NCBI GenBank assembly: GCA_937871585.1
Contig: CALMPJ010000103.1
Coordinates: 1 to 64,000 of the forward strand
DNA from: an uncultured Acidobacteriota bacterium
GTDB lineage: Bacteria > Acidobacteriota > Blastocatellia > Pyrinomonadales > Pyrinomonadaceae
Length of the DNA stretch: 64,000 nucleotides
Direction of reading: 5' to 3'
A program made the translations under genes and the position numbers. Shown here in pieces: positions 34,651 to 42,404 of this stretch; positions within the stretch are counted from its first letter, which is position 1, and every line of letters begins with the position of its first letter. The notes under the pieces were generated by a model that saw only the letters and a list, made by a program, of their open reading frames with translations, made no database searches and was not told the DNA's origin.

Positions 34651-35319
34651 ATGACAACACAAGCATTAAATTTTCCGGTTTTTCATAGCGAACAAGGCAT
34701 TGATACAGATACAGTTACTTTCTCGGCAAATGTTGCTGCGGTTACCAAAGCAACGACCGATCTCGAATTAGCACGCAGTGCGTCTAACGGCGACATGGCG
34801 TCTTTTGAGGAGATCTACAAACGCCATCACAGGCGTGTTTACTCGATCTGCTTGCGTATGCTTCAGAACGCGAGCGAAGCCGAAGACCTGACGCAGGACG
34901 TTTTCATCCAGCTTTATCGAAAGATCGGCAGTTTCCGCGGTGATTCGGCATTCACGACTTGGCTACATCGAATGACCGTAAACCAGGTTCTGATGCATTT
35001 TCGCAAACGGACTGTGAAGTACGAAAAGGTCACCGAAGAAGGCGAAACGCCCGATCAGGTCGTGACCGGCACGCTCAATCCGGAAAAGATGCAGATCGTT
35101 GACAAGATCGCCCTAGAACACGCGATCGGCCAGCTGCCTGACGGCTACAAGAACGTCTTCGTCCTGCACGATGTCGAAGGCTTTGAGCACGAAGAAGTCG
35201 CCAAGATCCTCGGCTGCTCGGTCGGCACCTCGAAATCACAGCTTCACAAAGCAAGGCTAAAATTGCAGAAGCTGCTCAAGAAAAAGGCAAATCCGAGGTT
35301 AGTTGGGCTGAATGCGTAG
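34651..35319 (+). CDS. ECF-type RNA polymerase sigma factor
   Basis: 222 aa. After an unusual ~45-residue N-terminal extension comes region 2 ([60 protein letters not shown]) and region 4 ([40 protein letters not shown]). No anti-sigma gene is adjacent. A strong ribosome site (GAGGGGGAAGAG) precedes the ATG, and a sigma-54-like sequence lies just upstream. A perfect terminator follows. Confidence 0.94.
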   Translation: MTTQALNFPVFHSEQGIDTDTVTFSANVAAVTKATTDLELARSASNGDMASFEEIYKRHHRRVYSICLRMLQNASEAEDLTQDVFIQLYRKIGSFRGDSAFTTWLHRMTVNQVLMHFRKRTVKYEKVTEEGETPDQVVTGTLNPEKMQIVDKIALEHAIGQLPDGYKNVFVLHDVEGFEHEEVAKILGCSVGTSKSQLHKARLKLQKLLKKKANPRLVGLNA

Positions 35320-35340
35320 TTTGAAAAGTTAGTTTAGAAA

Positions 35341-35376
35341 GGCCGCCACGAAGGATCTTCTTCGTGGCGGCCTTTT
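35341..35376 (+). terminator. Strong Rho-independent terminator
   Basis: GGCCGCCACGAAG and CTTCGTGGCGGCC form a perfect 13-bp stem with a 6-base loop (GATCTT), flanked by TTTT after the stem. It ends the ECF sigma gene transcript and, from the other side, the lysine dehydrogenase-like gene. Confidence 0.9.
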
Positions 35377-35383
35377 GCGTCTG

Positions 35384-35440
35384 ACTTTGCGGTCTTTGCG
35401 GGAAACCGACTTTAACGCAGAGAACGCCAAGATCGCAGAG
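35384..35440. repeat. Palindromic repeat, CTTTGCGG/CGCAGAG type
   Basis: ACTTTGCGGTCTTTGCGG runs into AACGCAGAGAACGCCAAGAT and CGCAGAG, an imperfect inverted arrangement sharing the CTTTGCGG unit with the element at 5279-5370. It lies between the terminator and the stop of the dehydrogenase gene. Confidence 0.65.
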
Positions 35441-35446
35441 CGAACT

Positions 35447-36580
35447 CTAGTTCTCGAATCGTTTGATCTTAATATTTCGTCTTTCTAGCTCCGCTACAAA
35501 TTTCTCCGGTTCAATGGCTTTTTCCTGAGGTGTTGCACCGCGCGAAAGCACGTCGCCGCGTGCCATCATCTGGGCGATGATCGAGGCTGGAAACGCTGTG
35601 GTTCGCATCATTGCAGACATTCCGGTGGTTTCGTCTTGTTTGTCGACGATGTCGTATCTTTCGCGTTTCCCGCCATCACCAACTACTTCGACGCGGACGA
35701 GAACGTAATCGGGGCCGTCAGCGGGAAGGTGTTGTTGTAATAATTCACCAAAGACCTTGCGAGGAACGACGTTCTGAAAATCCGCCACTATCGGCTCGCT
35801 TGAACATAGGCCGAGGTCGATCATCGTCTTGAATTTCTCGCAGTGGCCGGCGTAGCGGATGGTTTTGTAATCGAGCTCTTTTATCTTGCCGAGGAACGTG
35901 TCGGGCAGCGTCGAGGTGCCGCCGCTGGTTTGGAACGCTTCGAGCGGCGGGAAGCCATCGAACTCGAGCGATTCGATCTCGGTCATCGATTCGACTTCGG
36001 TGATCTTGCCGTCGCGTATGACGCGGGCGACCTCGATGTATTCGTTGATGAGGCCTTCGACCGAAAAAACAAGCTGGTAATTTAGCGGCGGTTGAGGGTC
36101 TTGCGGCAGACCGCCTACGCGAATGTGAATCTCGTCAACGGTCTCAAACTTCGCTGACGCATGCATCGCCAGGATCGAGACCATTCCCGGAGCCAAGCCG
36201 CAATCGGGAATGATATTGACGCCGGCGGCCTTGGCTTGTTCGTCGAGTGCAAGCTGTTCGTCAACGATGTAATTGTTGCCGCCGAGATCGCAGAAATTCG
36301 CACCAACCTCGATCGCTGCCTTCGACAGCGAGACGTTGTACCAATAATTCACACACGAGATCACGCTGTCGTGGCCGCTAAACAGCTCGACGATGTCATC
36401 GTAATTCGAAGCATCGATCTGCCGTGCCGTTACATTGCCGCCGACGGATGCCGCGACTTCTTCGGCCTTTTCCAAATGGAAATCGGCAACCGTGACCGAC
36501 TCGACGTCAGGCGAATTGTGAATTAGATCAAAAACGGCACCGTGGCCCATACGCCCGGCGCCGAGGACGAGTATTTTCAT
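35447..36580 (-). CDS. Saccharopine/lysine 6-dehydrogenase-like protein
   Basis: 377 aa. The N-terminus ILVLGAGRMGHGAVFDLIHN is an NAD(P) Rossmann motif; VISCVNYWYNVSLSKAAIEV, GANFCDLGGNNYIVDEQLAL and GVNIIPDCGLAPGMVSILAM are typical of the saccharopine dehydrogenase/homospermidine synthase fold, close to lysine 6-dehydrogenases. It likely acts on lysine or a related amino acid; the exact substrate is not certain. The ATG abuts the palindromic repeat at 36581, so there is no clear ribosome site. Confidence 0.85.
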   Translation of the reverse strand: MKILVLGAGRMGHGAVFDLIHNSPDVESVTVADFHLEKAEEVAASVGGNVTARQIDASNYDDIVELFSGHDSVISCVNYWYNVSLSKAAIEVGANFCDLGGNNYIVDEQLALDEQAKAAGVNIIPDCGLAPGMVSILAMHASAKFETVDEIHIRVGGLPQDPQPPLNYQLVFSVEGLINEYIEVARVIRDGKITEVESMTEIESLEFDGFPPLEAFQTSGGTSTLPDTFLGKIKELDYKTIRYAGHCEKFKTMIDLGLCSSEPIVADFQNVVPRKVFGELLQQHLPADGPDYVLVRVEVVGDGGKRERYDIVDKQDETTGMSAMMRTTAFPASIIAQMMARGDVLSRGATPQEKAIEPEKFVAELERRNIKIKRFEN

Positions 36581-36650
36581 AGTGAATAGTGAACAGTGAA
36601 CAGTGAACAGAGGTTCTGCCTATTCACTATTCACTATTAGCTTTTCACTT
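36581..36650. repeat. Palindromic intergenic repeat, GTGAA/TTCAC type (second copy)
   Basis: AGTGAATAGTGAACAGTGAA on the left and TATTCACTATTCACTATTAG with a TTTTCACT end on the right, same family as 25795-25886. It occupies the entire gap between the PilZ gene and the dehydrogenase gene and touches the start codon of the latter. Confidence 0.8.
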
Positions 36651-36653
36651 TAT

Positions 36654-37019
36654 CTACCAGTCGTCTAAACCTTCCGGCTCCTGAGCCGCGACGAGTTCGC
36701 CGGCGTATTCCCAGACCTGCTTTTTCCAAGTACGCATGCCGTCTACAAGTTGGAGAGCAGCCTGCGGATGAGCTGCGTTGCGCTCAAGTCGAATTACCGA
36801 TGCCGTAACGGACACTTCATTCTTTGGATCTTCCGTCACGGTCAAGCTTACCTTACCGCCGACGAGCGGAAGATTTCGCGGCAAATAGATCAGGGCTCCT
36901 GTGGGGCCGACGTTCTCGGTCAGGCCTTCTTGAACGATCTCTTTGCCGCTGTCATCGCGCCATTTTACGCGAACCGGAAATGAGACCATGTGTCGCTCGC
37001 CGCCACGTCTTTCGTGCAT
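36654..37019 (-). CDS. PilZ domain protein
   Basis: About 121 aa from the ATG at 37019, which has a good ribosome site (AGGAAAATAT). The N-terminal ERRGGERHMVSFPVRVKW provides the arginine-rich c-di-GMP motif of PilZ domains, and ENVGPTGALIYLPRNLPLVG corresponds to the D/NxSxxG part in a slightly divergent form (Gly-Pro-Thr-Gly). A single-domain PilZ would act as a c-di-GMP receptor for motility, pili or exopolysaccharide; a GGDEF gene and pilus genes lie within 7 kb. Confidence 0.85.
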   Translation of the reverse strand: MHERRGGERHMVSFPVRVKWRDDSGKEIVQEGLTENVGPTGALIYLPRNLPLVGGKVSLTVTEDPKNEVSVTASVIRLERNAAHPQAALQLVDGMRTWKKQVWEYAGELVAAQEPEGLDDW

Positions 37020-37384
37020 ATATTTTCCTCGTTTCAAACGCATCGAAAAGTGCGTTTGCCAGATGCGAAATTATCGCGAATTTCGCGTTAAGAGTCTATC
37101 AAACTACGCCCAAAATGCCACTTTTTTCGTCGCCGTAAGCGCCTTTGAATACAGCAATTGCATATAAAATAAGGAGTTGCGGTTTTTGACCCGTTGGACA
37201 AGATGGTCGAAAACTGCTATTCTTGCATCATGTTTCGGTCGCCGTGACTCGAAAACAGGCGAGAATTCGCTCGCCGCAACTGGCTTTGAATTGACAAAAA
37301 ACAGACGCTTTCTCGCTCCTAAACGCAGGTTTAGCGAGCATTTCTTTTTTTGGGATTCCGAGTCGTTTTAAATGGAGAAGTTTA
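37020..37384 (+). promoter_or_regulatory. Long noncoding leader with two stem-loops before the 3D-domain gene
   Basis: The only gap above 300 bases. The last 130 bases can fold: GGCGAG-AATTCG-CTCGCC at 37258-37275, then a stem at about 37311-37339 (CTCGC.TAAA / TTTAGCGAG with a small bulge) followed by TTTCTTTTTTT, like an intrinsic terminator, 36 bases before the ATG. This suggests a leader controlled by attenuation. I could not match it to a known riboswitch; the ydaO/c-di-AMP and GEMM signatures were looked for and are not clearly there. The 64-codon ORF inside (37177-37371) has no homology that I can see. Confidence 0.5.
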
Positions 37385-37885
37385 ATGAAAAATCTCGTTA
37401 GAGGAGGCGCGATCTTGTCGGTTTTGGCAATGCTGGTAGTTCTGGTTTATGCCCAAACGCAAACAAGTTCCACTCTCGTTATAGCGAATGATTCGCAACC
37501 AAAAATTGAAGATAATAATACTGAGAATAGTTTAGTTAGCAATTTTCAACAGCAGCAGGACGGGAAAAAGCTCGTCAAGCCGACAGGCTCTTCGAAAGCC
37601 GTCGGTGCCGGAGCAAGCAAGGGAGCATTTAGTGCGACCGCGTATTGTCTTCAGGGCAAAACCGCGATGGGACACGGCGTTCGCCGAGGCATCATCGCAG
37701 CGGATCCGAGAGTTTTGAAGCTCGGTTCGCGTGTTACGATCAGTGCCGGTGCCTGGAGCGGAACGTATTTGGTTTCCGACACAGGCGGTTCTATCAAAGG
37801 CAAAAAGATCGACATCTGGGTGCCCGGTTGTTCCGAAGCGCGTAAATTCGGACGACGTACAGTTCAAATATTCTCAGCTCAGTAA
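37385..37885 (+). CDS. Secreted 3D (Asp-Asp-Asp) domain protein
   Basis: 166 aa. A signal peptide (ILSVLAMLVVLVYAQT) is followed by a low-complexity Asn/Gln/Ser linker and a C-terminal double-psi beta-barrel: FSATAYCLQGKTAMGHGVRR, IIAADPRVLKLGSRVTI, YLVSDTGGSIKGKKIDIWVP. The three conserved aspartates (ADP, SDTGG, KIDIW) define the 3D domain seen in lytic transglycosylases and resuscitation factors. It probably acts on peptidoglycan. The leader before it has attenuator-like stems. Confidence 0.88.
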   Translation: MKNLVRGGAILSVLAMLVVLVYAQTQTSSTLVIANDSQPKIEDNNTENSLVSNFQQQQDGKKLVKPTGSSKAVGAGASKGAFSATAYCLQGKTAMGHGVRRGIIAADPRVLKLGSRVTISAGAWSGTYLVSDTGGSIKGKKIDIWVPGCSEARKFGRRTVQIFSAQ

Positions 37886-37910
37886 TTTAATAAATAGTAA
37901 TTTTCACAAC

Positions 37911-37940
37911 GGCCGTCGCACTTTTAGCGGCGGCCTTTTT
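37911..37940 (+). terminator. Terminator after the 3D-domain gene
   Basis: GGCCGTCGC and GCGGCGGCC pair with one G-T wobble around a seven-base loop, followed by TTTTT. It separates the 3D gene from the polymerase gene that starts 39 bases later. Confidence 0.8.
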
Positions 37941-37978
37941 CGTGTTCGCTTGGTTGCCGTTACAATTGAACTCAAGCA

Positions 37979-39763
37979 ATGGAGATCTATTTTGAATTAG
38001 TGACCGACGCCGCCGGTCTGGTACGAGCCTGCGACGAACTGAAAGACGGAAAGGTGCTCGGTTTTGACGTCGAGACGACCGAACTCGATCCTTACCGAGG
38101 CGAGCTGCGCCTGCTGCAGTTGAGCGACGGAACAAAGACCAAGGTCATCGACATCCGAGCCTTTGGCGGCGGCGAGGACCCAACTGCAGCTCGTTCTAAT
38201 GCGGAACTTGCGCCGCTTCGCGACCTGTTGACCTCGAACAAACAGCGAAAGGTCGCCCACAACGCAAAGTTTGACGCGAAGTGGACGCTTCATCATCTCG
38301 GCGTCGAGACGGCAAACATCTACGACACATATCTCGCGAGCCAGCTCATTGCCGCCGGCGAAGGCGACCGTCGCCACGGGCTTGCCGATGTCGTTCAATT
38401 TTTCCTCGGACAGACTCTTGATAAGAGCCAGCAGGTCAGCGATTGGTCGGCGAACGAGCTTTCGCATTCGCAAGTAGAATATGCCGCCAAAGATGCCGCG
38501 ATCATGCCTGAGGTTTTCGCCAAACTCGAAGAACGTATCGTTGGCGATGAACTTGTTCGTGCATTGGCTCTTGAGAATGATTGTGTGATTCCCGTTGCCG
38601 CGATGGAGCTAAATGGCTTCTATTTGGATGAATCTCGCTGGCGTGAGCAGTTGGAAAAGGAGAAGAAGATCCAGCAGCGAACCGGCGATGAACTTCAAAC
38701 GATGCTCGCCGGCGGCGTTGCTCAGGCTTCGCTGTTTGGCGGCACGCAGATCAATCTCGATTCGCCGCAGCAGGTGAACGACGCTTTGACAGGTCTCGGG
38801 ATTCCGCTCCCAAATTCGACACGAGCTTGGGAATTGCAGCCGCTGGCAGACGAGTATCCTGTCGTCGCCAAACTGCTCGAATACCGAGCTGCGGCAAAGT
38901 CGATCTCAAGTTTCGGCGAGAACATTCTCGAATTCATCGAGCCAAAGACGGGCCGAATTCATGCTGATTTTCGGCAGATCGGAGCTCCGACCGGTAGATT
39001 CTCATGTTCTAAACCGAACTTGCAGCAAATACCGCACACCGAAGAATATCGCCGATGTTTCCGTGCTCCTGAGGGGCGAACGCTCGTTATTGCCGATTAT
39101 TCGCAGATCGAGCTGCGGATATTGGCGGACTTTTCCGAAGATCAAAATTTCATCAACGCTTTTGCCTCGGGTCAGGATTTTCACGCTGCAACCGCAGCGC
39201 AAGTCTTCGGCATCGACGAAAAAGACGTCACGCCAGACCAGCGATCGTTTGCAAAACGGCTGAATTTTGGCGTCGTATACGGCATCGGAGCATCTCGATT
39301 CGCGATGATGACCGGCCTGTCTCAGACCGAGGCTGAAAATACGTTGCGCCGATATTTTGCGACATATCCAAAGATGGACGAATGGCTTCGCAATGCGGCA
39401 AAAACGGCTATCGACGTCGGTTCGATCCGAACGGCAAGCGGTCGTATGGCGCGATTTCGATTCGATCCAGCCGACCGTTCCTCGGTAGCGGCAACACAAC
39501 GATACGCCAAAAATATGCCGATCCAAGGCACGTCGGCGGACATTCTAAAGCGAGCAATGAGACTGCTGCACAATGACGTGACCGGAACCTCGGCAAAACT
39601 CGTCAATGTTGTCCACGACGAGATAATTGTTGAGTGCGATGCATTTAGTTCTGAGAATGTCTCGAAAACACTCTCGTCCGCCATGCAACGGGCAGCACAA
39701 GAATTCGTCTCGAAAGTTCCTATCAAAGTGGACGTCCATACTGCTGACGAATGGACAAAATAG
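37979..39763 (+). CDS. DNA polymerase I-type protein with 3'-5' exonuclease, no 5' nuclease
   Basis: 594 aa, against ~900 for full-length PolA. Residues ~1-190 are the proofreading domain with all motifs: GFDVETTELDP (Asp30, Glu32), HNAKFDAKWTL and YAAKDA. The polymerase domain has motif A (VIADYSQIELRILADF), motif B (RSFAKRLNFGVVYGIGASRF) and motif C (NVVHDEIIVECDAF). There is no N-terminal FLAP-type nuclease. It could be the cell's Klenow-like polymerase with the 5' nuclease encoded separately, or a second polymerase for repair. Confidence 0.93.
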   Translation: MEIYFELVTDAAGLVRACDELKDGKVLGFDVETTELDPYRGELRLLQLSDGTKTKVIDIRAFGGGEDPTAARSNAELAPLRDLLTSNKQRKVAHNAKFDAKWTLHHLGVETANIYDTYLASQLIAAGEGDRRHGLADVVQFFLGQTLDKSQQVSDWSANELSHSQVEYAAKDAAIMPEVFAKLEERIVGDELVRALALENDCVIPVAAMELNGFYLDESRWREQLEKEKKIQQRTGDELQTMLAGGVAQASLFGGTQINLDSPQQVNDALTGLGIPLPNSTRAWELQPLADEYPVVAKLLEYRAAAKSISSFGENILEFIEPKTGRIHADFRQIGAPTGRFSCSKPNLQQIPHTEEYRRCFRAPEGRTLVIADYSQIELRILADFSEDQNFINAFASGQDFHAATAAQVFGIDEKDVTPDQRSFAKRLNFGVVYGIGASRFAMMTGLSQTEAENTLRRYFATYPKMDEWLRNAAKTAIDVGSIRTASGRMARFRFDPADRSSVAATQRYAKNMPIQGTSADILKRAMRLLHNDVTGTSAKLVNVVHDEIIVECDAFSSENVSKTLSSAMQRAAQEFVSKVPIKVDVHTADEWTK

Positions 39764-39857
39764 CTATCCCGGAAGTGTAAAAATATCTTTAAATCATTGC
39801 AAAGAATAGGTTAAACTATACTTCGGTTCCTTCCTCACCTCGATCTTCCATTAGCAT

Positions 39858-40790
39858 ATGAATGATGCGGAAATAACAAGGCGGGACATTAGGCCGGCGC
39901 TCGTCTTTTTGAGCGGCGAACTCATCGCTGTGCCGATACCGCTTGAGCGAGAAGAGGTCATCTTGGGCCGTGCTCTCGAGGCGGACGTTCGTGTCAATGA
40001 CACTCAAGTCTCTCGCCAGCACGCACGCATCACTGCAGTCAAACACGAAGGCTCGTCGGTGAATGAATACGTGCTGACCGATCTGATGTCGCGAAACGGG
40101 ACATTTATTAATGGTCGGCGAATTTCGAGCGAGAAATTGACGAACGGCGACAAGATCTCGATCGGCGAGACAATATTGCGATTTGACCTGCTCGACGAGA
40201 TCGACCGCGAATATCAGCGACAGATCCATCGATTGATATCGCACGATGATCTCACGGGCCTACTTTCCAGCCGCTCGTTTTTCTCCGAGCTGAGGCGCGA
40301 AGCGAGCCGTGCCGCAAACGAAGGCCGGCCGTTCTGCGTGCTTATGATGGACGGCGATAATTTCAAGGCAGTCAATGATTCGTTCGGCCATTTGACCGGC
40401 AGCAAAACGATAGAAGAGATCGGTATGTCGATAATGTCGAATCTGCGAAGCGGTGATGCCGCAGCCAGATTTGGCGGCGACGAGTTTGCCGCATTTCTGC
40501 TTGATGCTGAAATGCCTCAGGCTCTCGTCGCAGCGGAGCGTATGCGTAAAACCGTCGAAACTCGCGCATTTACAGTTCTCCAGCCCGGGCGTACCGATCA
40601 TACGCATAACATCACGATCAGCATCGGCGTCGCATCGTTTCCTGAAGATTCTTCGGACCCGATCGAGCTTGTTGAAATGGCCGATTCCGCACTTTACCGA
40701 GCCAAACGCGAGGGCCGCAACCGTGTCGCCGCATATCGCGACATTTCTCAAGAGGAACTCGACAGACATCTTCCGGCCAGACGCGACTAA
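39858..40790 (+). CDS. FHA-GGDEF protein, probable diguanylate cyclase
   Basis: 310 aa. Residues ~20-110 form an FHA phosphopeptide-binding domain (ILGRALEADVRVNDTQVSRQ, LMSRNGTFINGRRIS). Residues ~128-300 are a GGDEF domain with FGGDEFAAFL (206-210), preceded at the proper distance by the RSGD inhibitory site (197-200) and followed by ITISIGVASFPEDS. It should make c-di-GMP with product feedback, gated by a phosphorylated partner bound through FHA. Its position before pil genes and 3 kb from a PilZ protein suggests control of pili or surface behaviour. Confidence 0.93.
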   Translation: MNDAEITRRDIRPALVFLSGELIAVPIPLEREEVILGRALEADVRVNDTQVSRQHARITAVKHEGSSVNEYVLTDLMSRNGTFINGRRISSEKLTNGDKISIGETILRFDLLDEIDREYQRQIHRLISHDDLTGLLSSRSFFSELRREASRAANEGRPFCVLMMDGDNFKAVNDSFGHLTGSKTIEEIGMSIMSNLRSGDAAARFGGDEFAAFLLDAEMPQALVAAERMRKTVETRAFTVLQPGRTDHTHNITISIGVASFPEDSSDPIELVEMADSALYRAKREGRNRVAAYRDISQEELDRHLPARRD

Positions 40791-40920
40791 TTTTCAAACT
40801 AAAAAGCGCAACATTCCGCGACTTGAGCGCGTGAAAGACATGTGACGCGAGTTCGTGTTAAACTCTTTATTCGCGCTCACTTAGCTTTGCGATAAGTTGT
40901 ATTTCAGGCGGAATTTTAGT

Positions 40921-41550
40921 TTGGCGTTCATCACCGACCTCAATCTCTCGACGCGGCCCTTCAGAAACAGGGTTTTGCCGTATTTGCTGTCAGCCGTTAT
41001 GTTGCTGATAGGCGGCATCGCGTTGCTGCTGTGTCTGTATCAGCTAAAGATCAATTCGGACCAGAACAAGAGTCTACGAGCCGATATCACCGAACGCGAA
41101 AATCAGATCAAACAACTAAAAGGCGAAGGCGAGAAAGTTCAGCAGGAACTGACGCCCGAGCAAAAAGCTATCCTGACAGCATCGCACAAGCTGGTCGCAA
41201 ATAAGCGTTTCGGCTGGTCGCGTCTCTTCGCCGATCTCGAATCTGTACTACCGGGCAGTGTTAGTGCATCGCGAATTACGGTTCAGAATGTTTATGCGGA
41301 CGGCGATAAGCTCAAGGCTGAGATCGAGCTAGGCGTGCTGAGTCGCGACTACGCGTCGGTCATTAACATGATCGAGAATATGTCGAATTCGGATCTGTTT
41401 CAGGCTGAGCTGCGCGGGCAGGACCGTCAAGAAACCGAGCGGATCGTTTATACCGAATATACGCTGCGTGTGATCTATTCGCCTGGCTACAGTTATTCGG
41501 CGTCACCGCAGACGGACGTTGCCCAAAACAATAACGGAGGTGCTCAATAA
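40921..41550 (+). CDS. pilN: PilN-like type IV pilus/T2SS assembly protein
   Basis: About 209 aa. I choose the TTG at 40921, preceded by GGCGGAA, because translation then begins FITDLNLSTRPFRNR, the typical PilN N-terminus. One membrane helix (PYLLSAVMLLIGGIALLLC) is followed by a coiled coil and a periplasmic ferredoxin-like domain (SRLFADLESVLPGSVSASRI). A TTG eight codons upstream is the alternative. The stop and the ATG of the next gene overlap by one base. PilM, PilQ and motor ATPases are not in the window. Confidence 0.82.
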   Translation: MAFITDLNLSTRPFRNRVLPYLLSAVMLLIGGIALLLCLYQLKINSDQNKSLRADITERENQIKQLKGEGEKVQQELTPEQKAILTASHKLVANKRFGWSRLFADLESVLPGSVSASRITVQNVYADGDKLKAEIELGVLSRDYASVINMIENMSNSDLFQAELRGQDRQETERIVYTEYTLRVIYSPGYSYSASPQTDVAQNNNGGAQ

Positions 41551-42404
41551 TGGCGGAACTTGAGAAAGAAGCCGAAGTCGTTGAAAGCACTCCGGAAGCG
41601 ACATTCGACCCGACGCTTCAGCAGCGTCGTCCGCGAAAGGTCAATGCGGGAATGTGGGGCGTTCCCGAAGCGATCGCGGCATCGATTGGTGCACTCGCGG
41701 TTTTGATCGCGATATTGGTGTTCTTTTTCTTGGTTGTTCCATCGAATAGCGAAGTCACAAAGAATCGTAACGAAGCAAATCGATTGGGAGACGAACTGGT
41801 TTCGGCTCAGTCGAAGTACGGGCAGATCACAGACACAAAGACTCGTGTTAGCGAACTTTTGACGAGCGTCGATGATTTCGAAGTAAGATTTCTTCCGCTC
41901 GCGACCAATGGCCGCACGTCGATCTATCAACGCATTAACGGCCTGATCGGTGCCTATGGTTTGGTAAACACGACCGGCCCCGACTATCAGCCGCTTGAGA
42001 CCGTCGACCAAAATGACGGCAGTAATAAATCGGAAGAAGAACGCGGCCGCGAACGTTTTCGCAGCCTGTTTCCGGGCGTTTATGTGACGATGACGCTCGA
42101 AGGCTCGTATCAGAATCTGCGTAGATTTATTAAAGAAATCGAGACCGGCAACGAGTTTGTGATCGTAAGTTCGGTCGAACTCGCACCTTCGGAGTCGGAG
42201 CAAAAGAAAACAGAAGGTCAAACGCAGCCTGCGGGAACGCAGACCGACCCGAACACCGGACAGCCGATAAATCGAGGCCCGGTCGAACCGGCAAATAAAC
42301 CAAAGGGCAAAATGCACGGCGAGGTCGTAGCACTTCGTTTGGAGATGGCAGCGTATTTTAGACGTGCGAATTATTCGCCGATGGCAACCGGACAGCAGCA
42401 ATAA
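41550..42404 (+). CDS. pilO: PilO-like type IV pilus/T2SS assembly protein
   Basis: 284 aa. A charged N-terminal cytoplasmic stretch is followed by a single helix (AASIGALAVLIAILVFFFLV), a coiled coil (EVTKNRNEANRLGDELVSAQ) and a periplasmic domain with YQRINGLIGAYGLVNTTGPD and VYVTMTLEGSYQNLRRFIKE, the conserved PilO pattern. A disordered Thr/Gln/Pro segment separates the last strand (KMHGEVVALRLEMAAYFR). It overlaps both neighbours by one base (TAATG) and has a GGAGGT ribosome site. Confidence 0.82.
   Translation: MAELEKEAEVVESTPEATFDPTLQQRRPRKVNAGMWGVPEAIAASIGALAVLIAILVFFFLVVPSNSEVTKNRNEANRLGDELVSAQSKYGQITDTKTRVSELLTSVDDFEVRFLPLATNGRTSIYQRINGLIGAYGLVNTTGPDYQPLETVDQNDGSNKSEEERGRERFRSLFPGVYVTMTLEGSYQNLRRFIKEIETGNEFVIVSSVELAPSESEQKKTEGQTQPAGTQTDPNTGQPINRGPVEPANKPKGKMHGEVVALRLEMAAYFRRANYSPMATGQQQ

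Noticed and set aside
37177-37371. 64-codon ORF in the long gap before the 3D-domain gene
   Set aside because: It has no recognisable similarity and no clear ribosome site, and it overlaps the stem-loops of the leader.
37020-37384. Known c-di-AMP (ydaO) or c-di-GMP (GEMM) riboswitch
   Set aside because: The conserved sequence blocks of these classes were not found; the structured leader is reported without a class.
39797-39822. Promoter TTGCAA ... TATACT before the FHA-GGDEF gene
   Set aside because: The spacing is only 14 bases, too short for a normal sigma-70 promoter.
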